The notes below the pieces were generated by a model that was not told where the DNA came from, did no database searches, and saw only the letters and a program-made list of their open reading frames with translations. The position numbers and the translations under genes are program-made. A DNA stretch of 64,000 bases, taken from Roseimaritima multifibrata. GTDB lineage: Bacteria > Planctomycetota > Planctomycetia > Pirellulales > Pirellulaceae. The stretch is taken from NCBI RefSeq assembly GCF_007741495.1, contig NZ_CP036262.1:5890001-5954000 (forward strand), read 5' to 3'. Numbering within the stretch: position 1 is the stretch's first letter; the number at the start of each line of letters is the position of its first letter. Positions 1-10,928 of the stretch are shown here, piece by piece.

Positions 1-167
1 AATTGCAAGCGGCATTCCTTGCAGAAGCGGCTTCACAGCAACTGCAGAGCCTAAAAGGGCACCGCAGTGTTGGCGGAATCCGAGCCAGCCTTTACAACGC
101 GATGCCAGTCGCCGGGGCAGCGAAGCTTGCTGACCTCATGCGTGCCTTTGCCGAAAAGAATGCCTAG
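1..167 (+). CDS. serC: Phosphoserine aminotransferase, C-terminal end (partial)
   Basis: Only the last 54 codons are present, read in the frame beginning at base 3 and ending at TAG 165-167. The peptide contains [19 protein letters not shown] followed by a helix ending in [10 protein letters not shown]. This is the characteristic C-terminus of the PLP enzyme SerC, which transaminates 3-phosphohydroxypyruvate to phosphoserine (second step of serine synthesis); the [10 protein letters not shown] segment is a strongly conserved part of the small domain. serA, the preceding step of the same pathway, begins 67 bp downstream on the same strand, which supports the call. The catalytic lysine and most of the protein lie outside the window. 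Confidence 0.9.
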   Translation, partial: LQAAFLAEAASQQLQSLKGHRSVGGIRASLYNAMPVAGAAKLADLMRAFAEKNA

Positions 168-234
168 GATCGTCTTGAAATCGACGACGACGGCCCCCTA
201 AGAAATCTCCCTTATTCTGCTTGAGAATAGATCC

Positions 235-1860
235 ATGTACCGCATCATTGTCCTTGACGACATTGCCCAAGAAGGCCTTGACCTGCTCGACGCTGCCGAC
301 GGAATTGAATACGAAATCCGCAAGGGTTTACCAGTCGATGAACTCCGCTCCGCGTTGACCGAATTTGACGGGGCAATCCTCCGCAGTGGCGCCAAATTGA
401 CAGCGGAAGTCCTCGAAGGCAATCGACGCCTGAAAGCGATCGTTCGCGCCGGTGTTGGGACCGACAACATCGACAAGGTCGCAGCGACCCGGCAAGGGAT
501 CGTTGTCATGAACACGCCGACCGGGAACACGGTCAGCACCGCAGAGCATGCATTTGCTTTGATGCTGGCACTCAGCCGCAACGTCGCCGCCGCCAACCAA
601 AGCTTGGTCGAAGGACGCTGGGACCGCAAGAAATACATGGGCACTCAGCTTGCCGGCAAAACGCTGGGCATCGTTGGGATGGGACGCATCGGCCGCGAAG
701 TCGCTTCACGGGCGATGGCTTTTGACATGCAGGTCGCCGCCTACGATCCGTTTCTTTCGGATGAACAAGCTCAGAAACTGGGCGTCCAACGTTGCGAAAC
801 AATCGACGACCTGCTGGGCTTGGTCGACTACCTGACCGTCCACACTCCGCTGACGGACGAAACTCGGGGCCTGATCGGCAAATCCCGCCTGGATAAACTG
901 AAACCGGGGATGCGTGTCATCAACGCCGCTCGCGGTGGCATCTACGACACCGACACTCTTGTCGAAGGCCTGAAAAATGGCCAAATCGCAGGCGTCGCCC
1001 TCGACGTTTACGAATCCGAACCATGCACCGACAGCCCTTTGTTTGGGATGCCCGGCGTTGTTTGCACCCCGCACTTGGGCGCCAGCACCGAAGAAGCTCA
1101 GACTCAGGTTGCCGTTGAAGGCGTTCACCTGTTGATCGATTTCCTCACCACGGGCGAAATCAAACACGCCGTGAACGTCGCCGCGCTCGACCCCAAAACA
1201 TTGGCGGAAATGCGAGGCTTTATGGATGTTGCTTACCGCCTGGGAATCATGCTTTCCCAGTGGCACGGTGGTGGTATCGATACGGTCAAACTGACCTTCC
1301 GCGGGGAAGTCGCCGGCAAAAACACCAAGCTGCTTACCAATGCATTCTGCGTCGGCTTGCTGGAACGAGCCCTTGATGGGGACATCAACATCGTCAACGC
1401 CGAAGTCCTACTGCGGGAACGCGGCATTGAACTGACGGAAGAATCCCATCGCGAAATGAGTGCGTTCGCTTCGTCCATTACCGCGGAAGTCGAAGGCGGA
1501 GACCGCAAGGTTACCGCAGGCGGGACGATGCTTGGACACAACATGCCTCGCTTGGTCGTGCTGGACGGGCAGCGTCTGGAAGCCTTCCTCGATGGCGGAA
1601 TGCTGCTGTTCAGCCATCAGGACGTCCCCGGAATCATTGGCAAAGTTGGCAACGTCTTTGGCCAACACAACATCAACATTGCCCAGATGGCTGTCGGCCG
1701 AAGTGGTGAGCAAGCGGGCGGCAACGCGATCGGCGTGCTGAACCTGGATACCGTTCCCACACCGGAATCGATCGACGCCGTACAGGCTGTCGAAGGTATC
1801 AGCCAAGCCCGATTTGTACAGCTTCCCAGCGCTGGCAGCCTACCGACCTGGCTACAATAA
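235..1860 (+). CDS. serA: D-3-phosphoglycerate dehydrogenase
   Basis: Catalyses NAD-dependent oxidation of 3-phosphoglycerate to 3-phosphohydroxypyruvate, the entry step of serine synthesis. At 541 residues it is the long form of SerA. Visible elements are the nucleotide-binding GMGRIGREVA near residue 148, catalytic Arg in NAARGGIYD near 230, the Glu in DVYESEP, and catalytic His in TPHLGAS near 282. These are followed by an intervening allosteric substrate-binding domain (about 330-450) and a C-terminal ACT domain (about 455-530, HQDVPGIIGKVGNVFGQHNI) that in this family senses serine. The ATG at 235 gives a natural MYRIIVLDDI start. It follows serC by 67 bp, so the two are probably co-transcribed. 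Confidence 0.95.
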   Translation: MYRIIVLDDIAQEGLDLLDAADGIEYEIRKGLPVDELRSALTEFDGAILRSGAKLTAEVLEGNRRLKAIVRAGVGTDNIDKVAATRQGIVVMNTPTGNTVSTAEHAFALMLALSRNVAAANQSLVEGRWDRKKYMGTQLAGKTLGIVGMGRIGREVASRAMAFDMQVAAYDPFLSDEQAQKLGVQRCETIDDLLGLVDYLTVHTPLTDETRGLIGKSRLDKLKPGMRVINAARGGIYDTDTLVEGLKNGQIAGVALDVYESEPCTDSPLFGMPGVVCTPHLGASTEEAQTQVAVEGVHLLIDFLTTGEIKHAVNVAALDPKTLAEMRGFMDVAYRLGIMLSQWHGGGIDTVKLTFRGEVAGKNTKLLTNAFCVGLLERALDGDINIVNAEVLLRERGIELTEESHREMSAFASSITAEVEGGDRKVTAGGTMLGHNMPRLVVLDGQRLEAFLDGGMLLFSHQDVPGIIGKVGNVFGQHNINIAQMAVGRSGEQAGGNAIGVLNLDTVPTPESIDAVQAVEGISQARFVQLPSAGSLPTWLQ

Positions 1861-1919
1861 CGCGGCTCTCCTACGGACGCTGCACTGCAAATCTGTGATC
1901 CCCTGTCCGAGCTACTGAA

Positions 1920-4073
1920 ATGCCTGCTTCGAACGCGATTCCTGACTCTCCAGATCCTGCGGAAGCTCTTCCACCGCTTCCCGACGATCGTTTCTTTAAT
2001 CGCGAGCTTAGCTGGCTTGAATTCAATCAGCGTGTGCTTGACCACGCTGCGGATTCGCAGCAGCCACTACTGGAACGGGGCAAGTTCCTGGCGATCACCA
2101 GTTCCAACCTGGACGAATTTTTCATGGTCCGGGTCGGCGGGCTGAAACTTCAGTCGATCCAGAATTCTGGGATCCGTGACCCTTCGGGGCTGTCGGTCAA
2201 CGAACAACTGGCAGCGATTTCCGATCGCTGCCACGGGATGCAACGCGAGCAGTACCGGATCCTCTCCGAAGACCTCTTTCCTGCCTGGGAAGAACACGGG
2301 ATTCATCGCGTCGATTTGTCGGCGGCTCGACCCAGACATCAGGAATCCGCGAATTCCGTCTTCCAGGATCTGAGCGCAACGCTCTCTCCACACGCCCTCG
2401 ATCCCAGCCGTCCATTACCTTTGCTGCAAGGATTGCAGCTGCACCTATGTGTACGCTTGGCGGCCTTAGATGGGGACGACAGTCCGTGGCAATACGCCTT
2501 TATTCCGCTCGGGCGGACGATGCCGCGAATCATTTCGCTCCCTTCGGATCGCGGCTACCACTTCACAATGCTGGAGGACCTGATCAGCCATTACGTGGAG
2601 GATCTATTTCCCGGCCGAGAAGTACTGGAAACGGTTGCGTTTCGAATCACTCGAAATGCCGACATTCGCTTGCGCGAGGAAGATTCCCCGGACCTAATGG
2701 TTGGGATGGAAGAAGTCCTAGAAAGCCGCAAAGAGTCCGCCGCGGTCCGTCTGGAATTAGCCGCACATGCCAGCGAACACGTTAAAGCCTTTTTGACGGA
2801 AACCTTCGAAATTCGTTCGGAAGACCTGTTCATTACCAACGGTCCGGTCGACCTGACCTGCCTGTTTCAATTGATCGGCATCGAGGGATTTGACGATCTA
2901 AAAGACGAACCATGGCGAGGGCAAAGAAGCCCCAACATCGATCCGGCGGAGCCGATGTTCGATACGATTGCCAAAGGGGACATCCTGCTGGTCCACCCCT
3001 ACGAACGCTTCGATCCTGTCGTTCGGTTGGTGGAAGAGGCCGCAGTCGACCCCGATGTTTTGGCGATTAAACAAGTCCTCTATCGGACCAGTCGCGACAG
3101 CCCCATCGTCGCCGCCCTCATGCGTGCCGCCGAGCGGGGCAAATATGTGACTGCGATCGTCGAACTAAAAGCCCGTTTCGACGAAGCCCGAAATATGGAA
3201 TGGGCACGGGAAATGGAACACGCCGGCGTCCAGGTCATCTACGGGATCAAAGGCCTGAAAACCCATGCAAAAATCTGCATCATCGTCCGCAGTGAACCCC
3301 ATGGAATCGTTCGCTACGTCCACTTCGGGACAGGAAACTACAACGAAGTCACCATGCGGCTGTACAGTGATGTATCGCTGCTGACCTGCAATGAAGAACT
3401 TGGATCCGATGCGACCACGTTTTTCAATGCGGTCACGGGGGCCAGTTACCCGCTGAAATACCACAAGATCGCGGCGGCACCGACCTCTCTCCGGTCCCGC
3501 ATCCGTGAATTGATCACCTCCGAGATCGATCGCAAGAAAGAGGGTCAAAAGGCGGCGATTACCGTAAAAGTCAACTCCTTGGTCGATCCCGCAATCATCG
3601 ACGCCCTCTACCGAGCCAGCCAAGCGGGCGTCAAAATCCGCCTGAATGTCCGGGGCATCTGCTGCCTGCGGCCCGGAGTGAAAGGGTTAAGCGACAATAT
3701 CACCGTCATTTCTATCCTGGATCGCTATCTCGAGCACGCTCGAATCATGCACTTTGAGCATGGGGGCGACGACCAAGTCCTGATCAGCAGTGCCGACTGG
3801 ATGCCGCGAAACCTTGACCGCCGGATCGAATTACTTGTCCCCGTTGAATCGCCTCCACTGCGAAAGCGGTTGATCCGAGTCCTACAAACCTATTTCAAAG
3901 ACAATACCAACTCCTGGAAATTAACCGCCAAAGGGGAATGGAAACGATCTCGCAGTAAATCGGGCTCGCAAGTACAAGCTCAACGCGTCCTGTACGAACG
4001 AGCTGTACACGCCGTCTCCGAGGCGGATCGAAACCGCCGCACCGCCTTCGAAACCCACGCCCCCCCCGAATAA
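1920..4073 (+). CDS. ppk1: Polyphosphate kinase 1
   Basis: Reversibly transfers the ATP gamma-phosphate onto inorganic polyphosphate. The 717-residue length fits PPK1. The N-terminal domain is recognisable from FFNRELSWLEFNQRV and SSNLDEFFMVRVGGLK. The two phospholipase-D-like catalytic domains each carry a histidine in the expected setting: His449 in LKTHAKICII (matching the autophosphorylated histidine of PPK1) and His606 in LEHARIMHFE. The HPYERFDPVVRLVEEAA segment lines the active site. The C-terminal 50 residues are basic and less conserved. It starts 59 bp after serA, and the pairing with serine genes is probably not functional. A small GC hairpin follows the stop. Confidence 0.95.
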   Translation: MPASNAIPDSPDPAEALPPLPDDRFFNRELSWLEFNQRVLDHAADSQQPLLERGKFLAITSSNLDEFFMVRVGGLKLQSIQNSGIRDPSGLSVNEQLAAISDRCHGMQREQYRILSEDLFPAWEEHGIHRVDLSAARPRHQESANSVFQDLSATLSPHALDPSRPLPLLQGLQLHLCVRLAALDGDDSPWQYAFIPLGRTMPRIISLPSDRGYHFTMLEDLISHYVEDLFPGREVLETVAFRITRNADIRLREEDSPDLMVGMEEVLESRKESAAVRLELAAHASEHVKAFLTETFEIRSEDLFITNGPVDLTCLFQLIGIEGFDDLKDEPWRGQRSPNIDPAEPMFDTIAKGDILLVHPYERFDPVVRLVEEAAVDPDVLAIKQVLYRTSRDSPIVAALMRAAERGKYVTAIVELKARFDEARNMEWAREMEHAGVQVIYGIKGLKTHAKICIIVRSEPHGIVRYVHFGTGNYNEVTMRLYSDVSLLTCNEELGSDATTFFNAVTGASYPLKYHKIAAAPTSLRSRIRELITSEIDRKKEGQKAAITVKVNSLVDPAIIDALYRASQAGVKIRLNVRGICCLRPGVKGLSDNITVISILDRYLEHARIMHFEHGGDDQVLISSADWMPRNLDRRIELLVPVESPPLRKRLIRVLQTYFKDNTNSWKLTAKGEWKRSRSKSGSQVQAQRVLYERAVHAVSEADRNRRTAFETHAPPE

Positions 4074-4092
4074 GCGAGCAATTCGCTGTTGA

Positions 4093-4110
4093 GCACCCTT
4101 CGTGGGGTGC
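4093..4110 (+). terminator. Short GC hairpin after ppk1
   Basis: GCACCC and GGGTGC arms (4093-4098 and 4105-4110) enclose a six-base loop, 20 bp after the ppk1 stop. There is only a weak T-poor tail (gttaaag), so it is at best a weak or Rho-assisted terminator. Confidence 0.3.
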
Positions 4111-4234
4111 GTTAAAGTGCAAGGAACCTCCTTAAAGCTCGTGAATGCCGTTTCGGTCAACTTTTACATTCGATATCATGAGCTCGCTAAAGAACCCACC
4201 AAAGCGACCCTCCGAGTGCATCGCCATCGGAGAA

Positions 4235-6190
4235 ATGCTCAACATCCAGGAGTCAGCCTCAGTGTTGTCCTATTTGCTCCGCGCCGTTTTACTCTCCGCC
4301 GTCACATTGGTAGGGAGCATTGCATCTGCCCAACCGGTGAATCCAGCTGATGGAGCTCCCTTTCCATCGGCGGTCCAATGGCTTCCCGAAACCACGGGAG
4401 GCTACCTGCGGGCAATCAACATGCCGGCACTCCGCGTCGCCTGGGATAAAACCACCATCTCCCACCTGCGGACCGACCCCGCCATGAAACCTTTCTGGGA
4501 CGCTCAGCAAAAGCGAGCGGAACAGGACCTGATGGCAGCGGGAATGAAAGTCGGCCTGAACATGAACGACCTGTTCGACATTAGTTCGGGGGAAGTTGTC
4601 TTTGCATGGATGACCTATCCCGACCCGAAACGTCCTTACACCGTTGGCCTTGTGAGTGATATCCGAGGACGCATCCCCCAAACCGATGCGGCTTTGGCGA
4701 CGCTCGACCAAAACATGCAACATCGCAATGCGACTCGCAAAGACATCTCTCATCGCGGTCAAACCATCCGCCTCTACACGCTTCCCAAAGCGCCCGGTCA
4801 ACTGAAAATTGACCACATCGCGGTGACCTACAACAGCGATCGCCTGATCGCTGCGGATCGCGAAGCAACCGTAAAGCAACTTCTGGATGCCGCTGCCGGA
4901 GCTCCCATTGGCCCAGAACTCGTCGCAGCAGCGGACCATCAGGAAATCTGGGATCAAGTTGGCGACAGCGATCCAGCCGAAGTTCGTTGGTTTGCACGCC
5001 CATTGCCATTTGCCCGGATCCTCCGCGAACTTGCCGAAACCGACCGGGGACAGCAAGTCGACATTGTGAACCTTCTTGAACGTCAGGGTTTCGCAGCAGT
5101 CCTTTCCGCCGGTGGACGCGTCCAAGTGGCGACGGGAGAGTACGACCTACTTCATCAAGGGTACATCCACGCTCCCAAACCAGAAAACAGCAAAGACCGG
5201 TTTGAACTGGCCGCCCGCATGCTGGATTTTCCCAATCAGCCTCCGGCACCACTGCCGAACTGGATTGATTCCGAAGCTTCGACCAGTGTCCGCCTGAACT
5301 GGAAAATGGAAGACGCTTTCTGGGCAGCGGAATCCTTGGTCGACGACGCTTTCGGTAGCGAGATCTTCCGTCCGACCCTGAAGGGAATTCTGGAAGACCC
5401 CGAAGGCCCTCAGATCGACATCCCCAACAACATCATCGCCAACTTCAACAACCACCTTTACCACGTCACCGATCACGTTCATACCGAAAGCGATCGGACC
5501 CTGGTAGCGATCGAGCTGAAGAATGCCGACGTGGTCGCAGCCGCTGTCAACAAGGCAATGGAAAGCGAACCAGACGCCAGCCGTCTGCCCGAACCAGCAG
5601 CACACCCGATCTGGAAAGTGGTTCCCCAAGCGGCTCCCGATTTCGGAGAAGGCGAATTCGGGGACTTCGGTTTCGAATCGGACTTCGGACCTGTTGAAGA
5701 AGAAGAGCGTGCACCGCCTCTCCTAGAACAATGGGCGATCACGGTCATCAAAGACCCGTCGTTGGAAAATCCAAACGGTGGCTACCTGTTCTTCTCCAGC
5801 CATGCTTCGCAGTTGGTCGATACCGTTCAGCGAATCCTTGATGGAACTTCTGGTGAATTTGAAAACCAGGCCGATGTAAAACGAATCAATCAACACCTGA
5901 TTAGCCTGGGTGGCGAAGAACGTTCGCTCAGCCGTATCAACCGGACCCGCAAAGCGTGGCGAGTTAAATACGAATTACTGCGAACCGGAAAACTGCGTGA
6001 CAGCGATTCGATTCTTGGCAATCTGATTCGGCGTTCAGAAAAACAACGTCAAGGGAAAACCAAGCACGAACCACTCGATACCAGCAGCCTGCCACCGTTT
6101 GAGCAGATTGAGCAGTTCCTACAACCTGCTGGTTCGTTGATGCAAACCGAATCGGGTGGTTGGCGTCTACGTGGCTTCTTGCTGAAGTAA
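4235..6190 (+). CDS. Unknown large exported protein
   Basis: I do not recognise the family. The frame is open from 4145, but the conserved-looking protein begins with a signal peptide ([21 protein letters not shown], cut near AQPVNP). Two starts fit: ATG 4235, or GTG 4262, which is preceded by AGGAG with nine-base spacing and would put the signal peptide at the very N-terminus. The mature protein of about 620 residues is soluble, mixed alpha/beta in appearance, has no cysteine-rich or catalytic motif I can name, and contains an acidic Phe-Gly-rich stretch (residues about 468-492, [13 protein letters not shown]). It probably acts in the periplasm or outside the cell. It is flanked by ppk1 and the symporter fusion, with no clear operon. 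Confidence 0.8.
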   Translation: MLNIQESASVLSYLLRAVLLSAVTLVGSIASAQPVNPADGAPFPSAVQWLPETTGGYLRAINMPALRVAWDKTTISHLRTDPAMKPFWDAQQKRAEQDLMAAGMKVGLNMNDLFDISSGEVVFAWMTYPDPKRPYTVGLVSDIRGRIPQTDAALATLDQNMQHRNATRKDISHRGQTIRLYTLPKAPGQLKIDHIAVTYNSDRLIAADREATVKQLLDAAAGAPIGPELVAAADHQEIWDQVGDSDPAEVRWFARPLPFARILRELAETDRGQQVDIVNLLERQGFAAVLSAGGRVQVATGEYDLLHQGYIHAPKPENSKDRFELAARMLDFPNQPPAPLPNWIDSEASTSVRLNWKMEDAFWAAESLVDDAFGSEIFRPTLKGILEDPEGPQIDIPNNIIANFNNHLYHVTDHVHTESDRTLVAIELKNADVVAAAVNKAMESEPDASRLPEPAAHPIWKVVPQAAPDFGEGEFGDFGFESDFGPVEEEERAPPLLEQWAITVIKDPSLENPNGGYLFFSSHASQLVDTVQRILDGTSGEFENQADVKRINQHLISLGGEERSLSRINRTRKAWRVKYELLRTGKLRDSDSILGNLIRRSEKQRQGKTKHEPLDTSSLPPFEQIEQFLQPAGSLMQTESGGWRLRGFLLK

Positions 6191-6326
6191 CCTCGCATCG
6201 AAAGCCCCCCCGCAATTCATTTGCTGGACCAGCGTCAGTCGCCTGGTCCGGCAAATTCGCGGAACAGAACGAGCCGCAGGGCCCCCACGTAAAAAGGGGA
6301 GCCTGCTTCCGCTACAATCGTCCTCG

Positions 6327-8993
6327 ATGAACGATTTGTGGATGGCTCCTTCAACGAAAACAAGCATGCTCACCTGCCTACAAGGTCCCGCGAAAAGACT
6401 GAATGCGCGCTGTTCGGTTTTCCTAACGCTTCTTTTCTCCTTGCTCGCGATCGCGGCTGACGGACAAGCTCCCAGCCCTCCGAATCCGCAACGGCTGGAC
6501 TGGCAAGAACTACCCGACCTCCCTGCAGAGCTGGGAGTTGCCGGCCCGTTTGCTGGAATCCATAACGATGCACTGATCGTTGCTGGCGGTGCCAATTTCC
6601 CTCGCCCCGTCTGGGAAAACGACGTTAAATACTGGCGAGACCAAATCTTCGTACTGACGAAGTCCGAAGAAGGCTACCGATGGATCGACGCCGGTCGCCT
6701 GCCCAAACCACTTGCCTATGGCGCCGCGGTTTCAACGCCGCATGGTGTTCTATGCATGGGCGGCAATGACGCGGAACAGACTTACAGCGATGTCTTTCTT
6801 CTTAAGTGGAATGCCAACGAGCAGAAAGTAACCTACCACCCGCTCCCCTCGCTTCCTTTGCCGTCGGCCTATGGCGCGGCCGCCATGATCGGAAACACCG
6901 TCTACCTTGCTGGCGGGCAAACGGGCTCTGACCTTGCATCGGCGACCAACAGTCTTTGGTCGCTGGACTTAGACAACATCGAGGACCTCCCAAATCTTTA
7001 CTGGCAGGTTCTTCCAGTCTTGCCGGGCCCCACCCGCGCCTTCAACCTGACCGTCGCACAGCACAACGGCTACGACGACTGCCTGTACGTCATCAGCGGA
7101 CGACGCCAAGGCGAACAGGAAATCGAATTCCTTAGCGACACCTGGGAATACAACCCGCAGCGAAAAACCTGGCGACAACGTTCCGATGCACCAAGATGTG
7201 TGATGGCAGGGACCGGAATGGGAATGAACCAAAGCCACATCTTTGTACTCGGCGGGGCCGACGGGAAACGATTCCACCTGGGGAACGAACTAAAAGACGA
7301 CCATCCTGGCTTCCCCAAAGAAGCACTCGTGTACCACACGATTACCGATACCTGGACAAGTGCTGGCCCCATTCCGGAAAACCATGTCACGACGATTGCG
7401 GTGAAATGGGACGATTCGATCATTATCCCCAGCGGAGAAATACGACCTCGCGTTCGGTCCGCCAAAGTCTTTCGCGTGACGCCGGTTCGCTCGACACGCG
7501 AATTCGGTCGCCTGAACTACGTCGTGTTAATTGGATACCTAACCGCCATGTTGTGCGTGGGCGTCTATTTCACTCGCAAGAATAAAACGACCGACGACTT
7601 CTTTCGCGGCGGCAAAAAGATCCCCTGGTGGGCAGCTGGCTGCAGCATTTTTGCCACGATGCTCAGCTCCCTTACCTTTACCGGGCTCCCTTCAAAATCG
7701 TTCGCACAGGACTGGGTCTACGCGATCGGCAATTTCATGATTCCAGTGGTCGCCGTGCTGGCGGTCTTTGTCGCGTTGCCATTTTATCGCCGGATCGATG
7801 CGACCAGCGCTTACGAATATCTGGAGAAACGTTTTGATTACTCCGTACGCTTTGTCGGCAGCCTCAGCTTCACGCTTTTCCATCTGTTTCGCATGGGCGT
7901 GGTGATGTCGTTGACCGGACTTGCGCTGGCGGTCGCGACCCCTTTAACCCCGACTCAATCGGTACTGCTGATGGGAATCCTCAGCATCGCCTACTGCACG
8001 CTTGGCGGGATTGAAGCGGTGATATGGACCGACACGATCCAGACCGTCGTGCTGATGGGAGGCGCAATCCTGGCACTGATCCTTTTAATCACCGGCGTCG
8101 ATGGAGGCGTCGACGGTTTCCTTTCCGTCGCATCGGAGCACAACAAGTTCTCCATCGCCAATTTGCACTGGGATGCGACCAGTCCACAGCTTGCAATCTG
8201 GGTCATAATCGCGGGTTCGATCGGTCAGAATATCTCGTCCTACACAGCCGACCAATCGGTCGTCCAGCGTTACATGACCACGGCGACTTCGCAGCTGGCA
8301 GCCCGCTCGATCTGGACCAGCGCCCTGTTAACGATCCCATCAACCTTGCTCTTCTTTGGAATTGGAACCGCCCTGTTTGCGTTCTATCATTCGCACCCGG
8401 AAAAACTGGATCCAACGTTCACCACCGACCAGGTCTTCCCGCTGTTCATCGCTAGGGAAATGCCTGCAGGGCTGGCGGGATTAATTGTCGCGGGTGTTTT
8501 TGCGGCGGCTCAGTCAACCGTCTCCACCAGCATGAATTCAACAGCGACCTCAATCGTCACCGACTTCATGCGTCCGTCTCATATTTGCAAATCGGAAAAC
8601 CATTACCTGTGGGCCGCACGAGCCTGGACGTTTATCTTGGGCGTACTGGGGACGCTGATCGGATTGCTGTTCATCGACCCTGACATCAAGTCGCTCTTCG
8701 ACACCTTTATCAAAGTCATCGGCTTGTTCATGGGCGTGCTAGGAGGCCTGTTTGTCCTTGGTGCCTTCAGCCGACGGGCAAATGCCCCAGGCGCTTTGAG
8801 CGGTGCGATCGTCGGAGCGTTCGCCATGTTTTGGATGTGGAAATTCACTCCAATCAATGGCTATTTATACACATCCTGCGGGATCATCATCTGTGCTTGT
8901 ACAGGGTTTCTTGCCAGTTTCGCCTTCGGTAAACCGCCGCAAGATCTGAGAGGACTGACGATTTACACGCTTCATTCGCCTCTGGCGGAGTAG
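6327..8993 (+). CDS. Cyclically permuted mutarotase (kelch) fused to sodium:solute symporter
   Basis: An 888-residue two-part protein. After a signal-like segment (about 25-50) comes a kelch beta-propeller, about residues 60-385. It has repeated GG-hydrophobic blades such as [29 protein letters not shown] and IFVLGGADG; the AGGANFP blade is typical of the cyclically permuted relatives of NanM, the sialic acid mutarotase. From about 395 to 880 there is a complete sodium/solute symporter (SSSF) with about 13 hydrophobic spans, including [13 protein letters not shown] and [20 protein letters not shown]. The likely role is sodium-driven uptake of a sugar after anomer conversion on the outside; sialic acid is the best guess, but the substrate is not proven. 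Start: ATG 6327, or ATG 6366, which gives a more compact signal peptide. Confidence 0.9.
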   Translation: MNDLWMAPSTKTSMLTCLQGPAKRLNARCSVFLTLLFSLLAIAADGQAPSPPNPQRLDWQELPDLPAELGVAGPFAGIHNDALIVAGGANFPRPVWENDVKYWRDQIFVLTKSEEGYRWIDAGRLPKPLAYGAAVSTPHGVLCMGGNDAEQTYSDVFLLKWNANEQKVTYHPLPSLPLPSAYGAAAMIGNTVYLAGGQTGSDLASATNSLWSLDLDNIEDLPNLYWQVLPVLPGPTRAFNLTVAQHNGYDDCLYVISGRRQGEQEIEFLSDTWEYNPQRKTWRQRSDAPRCVMAGTGMGMNQSHIFVLGGADGKRFHLGNELKDDHPGFPKEALVYHTITDTWTSAGPIPENHVTTIAVKWDDSIIIPSGEIRPRVRSAKVFRVTPVRSTREFGRLNYVVLIGYLTAMLCVGVYFTRKNKTTDDFFRGGKKIPWWAAGCSIFATMLSSLTFTGLPSKSFAQDWVYAIGNFMIPVVAVLAVFVALPFYRRIDATSAYEYLEKRFDYSVRFVGSLSFTLFHLFRMGVVMSLTGLALAVATPLTPTQSVLLMGILSIAYCTLGGIEAVIWTDTIQTVVLMGGAILALILLITGVDGGVDGFLSVASEHNKFSIANLHWDATSPQLAIWVIIAGSIGQNISSYTADQSVVQRYMTTATSQLAARSIWTSALLTIPSTLLFFGIGTALFAFYHSHPEKLDPTFTTDQVFPLFIAREMPAGLAGLIVAGVFAAAQSTVSTSMNSTATSIVTDFMRPSHICKSENHYLWAARAWTFILGVLGTLIGLLFIDPDIKSLFDTFIKVIGLFMGVLGGLFVLGAFSRRANAPGALSGAIVGAFAMFWMWKFTPINGYLYTSCGIIICACTGFLASFAFGKPPQDLRGLTIYTLHSPLAE

Positions 8994-8994
8994 C

Positions 8995-9023
8995 GGGGTG
9001 GGAGTTGGGAGGTGGGAGTTGGG
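8995..9023 (+). other. Potential G-quadruplex motif
   Basis: Five runs of three or four G (8995-8998, 9000-9002, 9007-9009, 9014-9016, 9021-9023) separated by loops of one to four bases (T, AGTT, AGGT, AGTT). This satisfies the usual G3+N1-7 quadruplex rule on the plus strand, starting two bases after the symporter stop codon. It might act as an RNA structure in the 3' untranslated region. Confidence 0.6.
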
Positions 9024-9050
9024 AGACACGGAGACACGGAGACACGGAGA
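9022..9050. repeat. Short tandem repeat, unit GGAGACAC
   Basis: Three consecutive copies of an eight-base unit (GGAGACAC) plus a partial fourth, directly after the G-rich motif. The remaining spacer up to 9520 holds only AT-rich sequence with a small CATTTCT duplication near 9314-9330 and no convincing gene on either strand. Confidence 0.75.
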
Positions 9051-9520
9051 GTTGGGATGGTTTTGTTGTTTTGTGATTTGGGCTGAAAATTGAAATGGGT
9101 TTGATCTTGTTGGCCGCCTGGGACCGCTTAAGAGAGAGCGCGTTTCGTTCTTTGTTATCTGGCAGTGGGGAAGTGGTCTGTTGAAAATCATCCCACGGTG
9201 GACGGCTGGGCAGGTTGCGACGAGGTTGCCCGCCTCGAAGCTGGCTCGCGGGTGAGCGGAATTGCAAAAGTTAAAACGTGAAATAAAAATGCAAAATGGC
9301 TGTCACTGCTGGGCATTTCTCATTTCTCATTTGAATCGTGGAGTTTCGTGCTACGAAACGCGAACAGGAAAAGTCTTTATTGGGGGGGTACCCTCTATAA
9401 TGGAGCTGGGGCTCCCCAAGTGATCTCTTTTCGGTGGAACGTTTCCCGAAAAGGTGTAAGATAAGGGTCCTGAGAGCTTCGCCCGCCTTTCCTCCCGACC
9501 TCTCCCCAAGAACGCACTCC

Positions 9521-10798
9521 ATGAAACGACGTACCTTCCTGCAGTCTTTGGCAACTTCCGCCGCAGCTACTCCCCTCATTGCCAACGCCAACGAAGCCGT
9601 CTTGGTTCCGAAGGGCAAAGCCGAGCACTGTGTCATGTTGTGGCTAGGTGGCGGAATGGCTCAAATCGATACATTTGATCCCAAAGCGATGGGGGATGCG
9701 AAAGCCAAGAAAGCCGGATCCTATTACCGTGCGATCGACACAGCCGTTCCAGGAGTTCAGGTCTGCGAACATCTCCATCGCACCGCCAAGTGGATGGAAA
9801 ACATAACCGCGATGCGGACGATCCATCACGACGTGATCGATGAACACGCGGCCGCAACGAACCGTATGCACACTGGCCGCGTTCCTAGCGGAACCGTCCA
9901 GTACCCGTCGCTCGGTTCCATCATCGCCCATGGGCGTGGAGCCGCTGCGGAGAAAGTTCCTGCATACATGCTGATCGGCTACCCCAACATTACGCGAGGC
10001 CCTGGGTTCCTCGGCCAAAAAGCGGGATTCGTATACTTAACCGACCTTAAAAGTGGCCCCGCCGGTCTTTCACAGGCCCCCGGAATTGATACCCAACGCC
10101 AAAATCGTCGTCGCGAACTGCTGGACGTGGTACGGCAGAGCGGGGCAGGGCGGTTTGCCGGCGACCATAGCTTCGAAGAATACAACACAGCGATGGGAGA
10201 GAGCCTGCGATTGTCAGGCCCTGATTTCATGCGAGTCTTCGACCTGACCGAAGAACCGGCCGAACTGCGTAACCGATACGGAAGTGAACTGGGGCAGCGT
10301 TGCCTGTTGACTCGGCGACTATTCCAATCGGGTGTCCGGTTCGTCGAAGTATCCCACAACATGAATTTCCGCAACGGCACCGGCTGGGACACCCACAACG
10401 ATGGCCAGCTGAATCAACATCTTTTGATCGATGAATTAGATCAAGCGTTATCGACGTTGATGGCAGACCTTCAAGATCACAAGATGCTCGATAAGACTCT
10501 CATTGTGATCAACAGCGAATTCGGCAGACCTGCCCAGTTCGATTCCGGTGGCGGACGTGGCCACTACTCAAAGTGCTTTACTTCGGTGCTAGCCGGAGGC
10601 GGACTGAATCACTGCGGCGGATACGGGGTCAGCGACGACCTTGCAATGAACGCCGTGGAAAACCCGGTCTCGGTTCCCGACTTCTTTGCCACAATCCTAG
10701 CGGCCATGCAAATCGATCCGACGGCGTATCTGTATGACGGAGACCGCCCCGTGCCAACAACCGACGGTGGACTCCCCGTCGGAAAACTATTTGCATAG
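9521..10798 (+). CDS. DUF1501 domain protein, Tat-exported
   Basis: A 425-residue member of the DUF1501 family, which is expanded in planctomycetes and distantly resembles alkaline phosphatase/sulfatase folds. The frame is open from 9434, but ATG 9521 gives [19 protein letters not shown], a twin-arginine-type export signal (RRTFLQ). Typical family segments are [18 protein letters not shown] near residue 40, a His/Asp-rich [33 protein letters not shown], and [10 protein letters not shown] plus GRGHYSKCF near the C-terminus. In this phylum such genes usually sit beside a PSD1/PSCyt1 cytochrome gene, but none is adjacent here. The biochemical activity of the family is unknown to me. Confidence 0.9.
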   Translation: MKRRTFLQSLATSAAATPLIANANEAVLVPKGKAEHCVMLWLGGGMAQIDTFDPKAMGDAKAKKAGSYYRAIDTAVPGVQVCEHLHRTAKWMENITAMRTIHHDVIDEHAAATNRMHTGRVPSGTVQYPSLGSIIAHGRGAAAEKVPAYMLIGYPNITRGPGFLGQKAGFVYLTDLKSGPAGLSQAPGIDTQRQNRRRELLDVVRQSGAGRFAGDHSFEEYNTAMGESLRLSGPDFMRVFDLTEEPAELRNRYGSELGQRCLLTRRLFQSGVRFVEVSHNMNFRNGTGWDTHNDGQLNQHLLIDELDQALSTLMADLQDHKMLDKTLIVINSEFGRPAQFDSGGGRGHYSKCFTSVLAGGGLNHCGGYGVSDDLAMNAVENPVSVPDFFATILAAMQIDPTAYLYDGDRPVPTTDGGLPVGKLFA

Positions 10799-10836
10799 CG
10801 ATTAGAAGCGCCGTGCCGCAAAGTCAAAATCAAAAT

Positions 10837-10915
10837 CTTAGCGGCAGGGCGCGAGACCTCCGGCCCGTTCACACTCCCAGCGCGAAGGCCGGACGGCTCG
10901 CGCCGTTCCGCTAAG
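10837..10915. repeat. REP-like palindrome, copy 1
   Basis: A 79-bp unit whose ends (CTTAGCGGCAGGGCGCGAG and its near reverse complement ending CCGTTCCGCTAAG) can fold into a long GC-rich hairpin with a short central loop around CCCAGCGCGAA. It is nearly identical to the unit at 10929-11007 and lies between convergent genes. Confidence 0.85.
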
Positions 10916-10928
10916 AAAGACCCAACCT

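Noticed and set aside
706-1266. 186-codon minus-strand open frame inside serA
   Set aside because: A shadow of the serA reading frame; the plus-strand protein is unmistakable.
4581-5252. 223-codon minus-strand frame opposite the unknown exported protein
   Set aside because: Composition is Arg/Cys-rich as expected from reading the opposite strand of a high-GC gene; no signal or domain.
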